64,000 bases of DNA from the NCBI RefSeq assembly GCF_030012985.1, contig NZ_CP120233.1, forward strand, positions 1,178,001 to 1,242,000, given 5' to 3'. Positions 59,596 to 64,000 of the stretch are shown one piece after another. The first letter of the stretch is position 1; every line of letters starts with the position of its first letter. The notes beneath the pieces are model-generated. The model searched no databases. It was given only the letters and a program-made list of their open reading frames with translations, and was not told the DNA's origin. A program made the translations under genes and the position numbers. Origin of the DNA: Microbulbifer sp. VAAF005 (GTDB taxonomy: Bacteria; Pseudomonadota; Gammaproteobacteria; Pseudomonadales; Cellvibrionaceae).

Positions 59596-60794
59596 ATGAA
59601 ACACACTATCAGACAGATGATCCTATCGATTCTATTTGTACTTTCCTTCGCCTCTCCCCCCTTTGGGCCGATAGCATTTCTGATTTCCAAAACAGCTGGA
59701 CAGGCACAGCCTTGGATCTACAGCGTCAAATAGACAACCACACTCCCATGAGTGAAAACAATATTTTGGGGACACACAATTCTTACAACTCAGAAGTGTA
59801 TCGCGCCTGTAACTTCTCAGTGGGATGTCGCTACCTGGACCCTCAACAGGAGCATTCCATAAAAGATCAATTGCGCATGGGAGCTCGCTTTATAGAACTG
59901 GATGTCCATTGGACAACGAAAATGGAGAGCCTTTTTTCCTATCCCAAAAGATTACTTCTGTGCCATGGGCTCTGCAGTATCAATGACAAGTACGCGACTG
60001 AAGGATTTAACGAAATAAAGGACTGGCTAAATGACAGCGCCAATCAGGACGAAGTCATCATTTTATATATCGAGGACCACTCTGATGGGCGCCATCAAGA
60101 TCTCTACAACCAAATAACCGATCGATTCGGGGATAAGATTTTCTACAGTGGCGGCTGCCAGAGTATTCCCAGTAGCCTTACAAAAAATGATGTGCTTGCT
60201 GCAGGGAAACAAGTCGTCGTGTGGAAAGATAGCGGCTGCTCTGGAAATGGTGACATGAAGAACATGGCCTTCACCGGATTAGGGGAAATCGGTCGAGTGT
60301 GGGAAGACAGCACCACTATTGGCACTATAGGAGAAATTTTTAGCGGTGGTATTGAACGAATCACAGCCGACGATGTGCGCAATGGCTTTGCTATAGGCCA
60401 CAACATAATCAACCTCGATAATATGAATACGACCGATGGGCGCATCGCTGCAGCTATTTGGTCATGGGATCAGAATGAGCCAAATAACTTGAACAATGAG
60501 GACTGCGCTATGCAGTGGGGCAACGGGCGCTGGAATGATGCCAACTGCAGCAACCAATATAGCTTCGCATGTAAGAACACGGCTGACGGTAGCTGGCTGG
60601 TCAGCGCCTCAACAGGCCCATTCTCTTATGGTGCCGGGGTGTGCCAAGCACTGGGCAATGACTACGTGTTTTCCGCCCCCACCAATAGCCAGGACAACCA
60701 AGCCCTTAAAAGCGCCAAGGAAACCACTGGCTATGACAAGGTATGGATTAACTATCAGGACCAGATAACTGAGGGCCAGTGGCAGCACAATTAA
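59596..60794 (+). pseudogene. Secreted phosphoinositide phospholipase C-like protein with C-type lectin domain, one frameshift
   Basis: Starts at the ATG at 59596 (GGAG 7 bases upstream) with a signal peptide (ILSILFVLSFAS). The frame is lost at a C6 run (59656-59661). One more C gives SPPLWADSISDFQNSWTG and the 360-residue frame to 60794. The body has the PI-PLC X-type motif NNILGTHNSYNSEVYRAC with the first catalytic His, and LCHGLCSI with the second. The C-terminal ~110 residues have C-type lectin features (WSWDQNEPNN, EDCAMQWGNGRWNDANC, YSFACK, then VWINYQDQITEGQW). A secreted lipase with a sugar- or surface-binding domain is likely. No similar gene nearby. Confidence 0.8.
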
Positions 60795-60825
60795 CCTCAA
60801 AAATCTCGACTTGAGGATTTAGGCT

Positions 60826-60856
60826 GGATAGGAGGCTAAGCCCGAGCCTCCTATCC
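60826..60856 (+). terminator. Hairpin after the PLC-like gene
   Basis: GGATAGGAGGCT pairs with AGCCTCCTATCC (12 base pairs) around 7 bases. A T-poor tail follows (AAGGCGAGTTTTATT). Confidence 0.75.
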
Positions 60857-61038
60857 AAGGCGAGTTTTATTGAAACCTCTCAAACACAAACCCTGTCACC
60901 ATATTCAACTAAATTACCAAAACGGGAATATAGCTCTGGGCCCAGCCACACTCTACTCTCCACTGATCGCTGATATGTCGTTAGTTAAGACAAGATCAGG
61001 CATAATCTGCCTCCTAACAAGACTGTCAGGACAAAATT

Positions 61039-62790
61039 ATGCGAATTCCTACCACCTGGCGCCGCCTTGGCTTGGCTATAGCCATCGGCGGTGTTATCAG
61101 CGGTTGTAGCAAGGGCAACGAAGAAGTCAGCTCACAAGCGCACTCCCATAAAGAACATATCGAGCACAGCACTGAAAAGCTCGATCTAGAAGCCGCTGAG
61201 AAGGCTCAAATTGATACTGTCGCCGCCGACCTGCACAAGCATGTCGCCGTATTGGCCTCCGATGAATTCGAAGGCCGCGCTCCCGCCAGTAAAGGTGAGG
61301 AGCTGACGGTAAACTATCTGGCAGAGCAATTTAAGGCGCTCGGACTTACCCCTGGTGCCGTAGATTCCGACGGTAACCCCAGCTGGTTCCAGGAAGTCCC
61401 CATTGTAGAGATGGATATTCAATCCACTTCCCTTACTATTCAGGGCGAGGGTGTAGGCCAGGTTCTAAAACCTATTGACGACATGGTCGCGTTTACCCAG
61501 CGGCAAACCAGCGCATCCAGCCTTAATGAAAGCGAATTGGTTTTTGTCGGTTACGGCATCGTAGCTCCAGAAAACAACTGGAATGACTACGCAGGTCTGG
61601 ATATGGAAGGCAAAACCGCAGTCATTCTGGTGAATGACCCCGGCTATGCCACCCAAGATGAGGCTCTATTTAATGGCAATGCCATGACCTACTACGGTCG
61701 CTGGAGCTACAAGTTTGAAGAAGCTGCCCGTCAGGGCGCCGCAGGGGCCATTATTGTCCATGAGAATGGCGCTGCCGGTTACCCCTGGGAAGTAGTGAGC
61801 GGCTCCTGGTCTGGCGCCCAGGTAAGCCTTGAAGCAGAAAACAAGAATATCGATCGCGTGGCGATTGAGGCCTGGATCACCAACCAGGCAGCGAAGGATC
61901 TGTTCCAGGCAGCAGGTCTCGACTTGGCCGAAGAAATGGCAGCGGCAAAAGCATCGGGATTCAAGCCTAAGTCACTGGAACTCAAAGCCAGCATCGAACT
62001 CAGCAACAGCCTTGAGAAGTCCAACTCTCGCAATGTTATTGCTAAGTTACCCGGCAAAAAGTACGCAGATGAAACCATTGTTTACACTGCCCACTGGGAC
62101 CACTTAGGGGTCAACAGAAATGCTTCTGGCGAAGACCATATCTTCAATGGCGCAGTGGACAATGCCACCGGCACCGCTGGACTACTTGCTCTTGCAGCCC
62201 AAGCAGTAAAAGAGGATCAAGCTGATCGCTCCCTGGTATTCGTTGCAGTAACTGCTGAAGAGTCCGGTTTACTCGGCTCCAAATACTATGCCGCCAACCC
62301 AGTTGAACCTCTGGAAAAGACGGTTGCCGGCTTTAACTTCGACGCTATGAATGTCTTGGGCCCCACCAAAGACATCACCGTCGTAGGCTTCGGCAGCAGC
62401 GAGCTGGAAAATCTCTTAGAAGCAGCCGCCAAAAAGCAGGGCCGCTATCTGGCTGCTGAAGAGCACCCGGAACGCGGTTACTTCTATCGTTCAGATCATT
62501 TCAGCCTGGCAAAAGAAGGCGTGCCAATGCTGTATTTTGATTCCGGTAGCGAAAACCATGAGCACGGCCGGGAGTGGGCACAATCCAAGGACAAGGAATA
62601 TCTCAGCCAGCACTACCACAAGCCGGGAGATGAATACGACCCCAACTGGAACCTGAAAGGCGCTGCTATGAACTTGCAGCTGGGCCTGCAATTGGGCCTG
62701 AAGTTGGCAAACAGCCGCGACTGGCCCAACTGGTATGAAGGCAATGAGTTCCGAGCTATTCGCGACGCCAGTGCCGAAAGCCGCAAATAA
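61039..62790 (+). CDS. M28-family metallopeptidase lipoprotein
   Basis: 583 residues. A signal with lipobox (IGGVISGC) makes it a likely lipoprotein, followed by a His-rich segment (SQAHSHKEHIEHS). A PA-type insert (QGAAGAIIVHENGAAGYPWEV) precedes the M28 zinc domain: TAHWDHLGV, GAVDNATGTAGLLALA, TAEESGLLGSKYYA and SDHFSLAKEGVPMLYFDSG. Aminopeptidase that acts at the cell surface or periplasm. Confidence 0.95.
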   Translation: MRIPTTWRRLGLAIAIGGVISGCSKGNEEVSSQAHSHKEHIEHSTEKLDLEAAEKAQIDTVAADLHKHVAVLASDEFEGRAPASKGEELTVNYLAEQFKALGLTPGAVDSDGNPSWFQEVPIVEMDIQSTSLTIQGEGVGQVLKPIDDMVAFTQRQTSASSLNESELVFVGYGIVAPENNWNDYAGLDMEGKTAVILVNDPGYATQDEALFNGNAMTYYGRWSYKFEEAARQGAAGAIIVHENGAAGYPWEVVSGSWSGAQVSLEAENKNIDRVAIEAWITNQAAKDLFQAAGLDLAEEMAAAKASGFKPKSLELKASIELSNSLEKSNSRNVIAKLPGKKYADETIVYTAHWDHLGVNRNASGEDHIFNGAVDNATGTAGLLALAAQAVKEDQADRSLVFVAVTAEESGLLGSKYYAANPVEPLEKTVAGFNFDAMNVLGPTKDITVVGFGSSELENLLEAAAKKQGRYLAAEEHPERGYFYRSDHFSLAKEGVPMLYFDSGSENHEHGREWAQSKDKEYLSQHYHKPGDEYDPNWNLKGAAMNLQLGLQLGLKLANSRDWPNWYEGNEFRAIRDASAESRK

Positions 62791-62909
62791 CTAAGCAGGA
62801 TACACATCCCGCTTTTCCTTGGTGGCACCTCCTCGGTGCCACCAAACTTCCCACCCCAAACATCAACTCTGCATTAGCTGCAGGTGCCTCTCCCTGAATC
62901 GAAACCAAT

Positions 62910-62943
62910 AAAAAAAGCCCCACTGTCTCCAGCAGGGCCTTTT
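62910..62943 (-). terminator. Terminator after fadD
   Basis: On the minus strand AAAAGGCCC..CTG pairs imperfectly with CAG..GGGCTTTT and seven T follow. It ends the fadD transcript. Confidence 0.8.
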
Positions 62944-62974
62944 ATGCGAATGAGCTCTTTAGCTAAATAGCGAC

Positions 62975-64000
62975 TTAAGCAGCGCTAGTAGCCTCAAGCT
63001 TTTTCAACTCTTCATCGCGAAGTTCGCGGCGTAAGATTTTACCCACATTAGTTTTGGGTAAGTCCTCACGGAACTCCACATGCTTCGGCACTTTGTAAGC
63101 CGTCATATGCTCACGGCAGTAGGCGACAACTTCATCTTCAGTCAAAGATGGATCAGCCTTCACCAGGAAGAGCTTCACCTGCTCACCACTTTTCTCATCC
63201 GGGATACCGATAGCGGCAGCTTCAGTGACCTTCGGATGCGCGCTGATCACGTCTTCAATTTCATTGGGATATACATTGAAACCGGACACAATAATCATGT
63301 CCTTCTTACGATCTACGATTTTGATGTAACCATCATCCTGAATAACAGCCATATCGCCGGTATTCAACCAACCCTCACTGTCGATGGTATCCGCTGTCGC
63401 TTCCGGACGCTGCCAGTAGCCTTTCATCACCTGAGGTCCGCGCACGCACAGCTCGCCAGGAGAGTTGTTTGGCAGGTCATTGCCATTCTCATCGACAACC
63501 TTGACCTCAGTACCGGGAACAGGAACACCCACTGTGCCCAGCTGAACACCATCAGTAGGGTTAAATGAAACAACCGGGGAGGTTTCAGTCATACCGTAAC
63601 CTTCCATGATCATACAGCCGGTCATTTCCTCCCAGCGCTTAGCCGTATCGCGAGTTAACGCCATGCCACCAGAAGCTGTTGAGTGCAATTTGCTGAAGTC
63701 CAGTTCAGCAAAATCCTTGTTGCGCATCAGGCCATTGAACAGGGTATTGAGCCCAACAAATCCGGTGAAACGCAGGCCTTTCAGCATCTTCACAAAACCC
63801 GGAATATCCCTCGGGTTGGGCACTAACAACGAGTGGTTGCCCGTGGAGAATAGGCACATGCAGTGGATGGTAAATGCGTAGATATGGTAAAGAGGCAAAG
63901 GTGCAATATAGAACTCCTCACCTTCTTTCATACCACTGGCAAATGCGATACGAACCTGCTCCATATTCGCAACCAGATTGCCATTTGTTAGCATTGCCCC
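62975..64000 (-). CDS. fadD: Long-chain fatty acid-CoA ligase FadD (C-terminal part, cut by window edge)
   Basis: Activates long-chain fatty acids with ATP and CoA; feeds the FadAB complex. The visible 341 residues contain the end of the first AMP-binding motif region, MEGYGMTETSPVVSFN, GWLNTGDMAVIQDDGYIKIVDRKKDMIIVSG, and the C-terminal KVPKHVEFREDLPKTNVGKILRREL. The start lies beyond base 64000. Confidence 0.95.
   Translation of the reverse strand, partial: GAMLTNGNLVANMEQVRIAFASGMKEGEEFYIAPLPLYHIYAFTIHCMCLFSTGNHSLLVPNPRDIPGFVKMLKGLRFTGFVGLNTLFNGLMRNKDFAELDFSKLHSTASGGMALTRDTAKRWEEMTGCMIMEGYGMTETSPVVSFNPTDGVQLGTVGVPVPGTEVKVVDENGNDLPNNSPGELCVRGPQVMKGYWQRPEATADTIDSEGWLNTGDMAVIQDDGYIKIVDRKKDMIIVSGFNVYPNEIEDVISAHPKVTEAAAIGIPDEKSGEQVKLFLVKADPSLTEDEVVAYCREHMTAYKVPKHVEFREDLPKTNVGKILRRELRDEELKKLEATSAA

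Overview
The window is chromosomal DNA of a marine-type gammaproteobacterium. The gene families and gene order resemble the Cellvibrionales/Pseudomonas side of the class: fabY-type ketoacyl synthase, a psrA-type box in front of fadBA, a chpA-like remnant, dnaQ-rnhA-methyltransferase facing gloB, and the core block tig-clpP-clpX-lon-hupB-ppiD. A Microbulbifer-like host is plausible but is an inference. No phage, insertion sequence or CRISPR array is visible. Most of the window is housekeeping DNA with scattered accessory genes.

Layout. 1-2.3 kb: TetR-controlled RND efflux operon with a perfect operator palindrome. 2.4-5.5 kb: ychJ, a small basic protein, rtcB with an unusual leader (promoter, 11-codon ORF, hairpin, terminator), and truC. 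5.5-14 kb: a secreted PL14-like protein with a Cys-rich tail, patatin, acuI-like reductase, sohB, a membrane protein, nudC and a chpA-like N-terminal remnant. 14.3-20.8 kb: nhaB, dnaQ, rnhA, a methyltransferase, gloB and mltD. 20.8-29.9 kb: ppiD, hupB, lon, clpX, clpP, tig and tRNA-Leu (protein folding, proteolysis and the nucleoid). 30-36.2 kb: fadA, fadB, an XRE/cupin regulator and fabY (fatty acid breakdown and synthesis). 36.3-41.2 kb: a GlxA-type regulator, a methyltransferase, ibpA under a sigma-32 promoter and ROSE-like thermometer, thpR, a coiled-coil secreted protein and an HPF-like protein. 41.2-50 kb: gor, ycjF/ycjX, a GIN-domain protein, a HIT protein, a divergent truncated globin, slyD, a DCC protein and tcdA. 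50-56 kb: LytTR regulator, acyltransferase, a CsdA-CsdE fusion, tatD, lysE and a lipoprotein. 56-64 kb: a candidate structured RNA, M14 and M28 peptidases, an MFS pump, a PI-PLC/C-type lectin protein and fadD.

The most important technical observation is that six genes (chpA-like, methyltransferase, lon, a coiled-coil protein, an MFS pump and PLC) are broken by seven single-base length changes, each at a mononucleotide run. In five of the genes the full-length product is restored by one base; the methyltransferase needs two. This looks like homopolymer error in the assembly rather than gene decay.

The most interesting biological candidates are the rtcB leader, the structured RNA near 56.2 kb, the ROSE element before ibpA, the CsdA-CsdE fusion close to tcdA, the isolated chpA N-terminus, and the small basic protein with a hairpin inside its gene. 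I found no clearly new multi-gene system.
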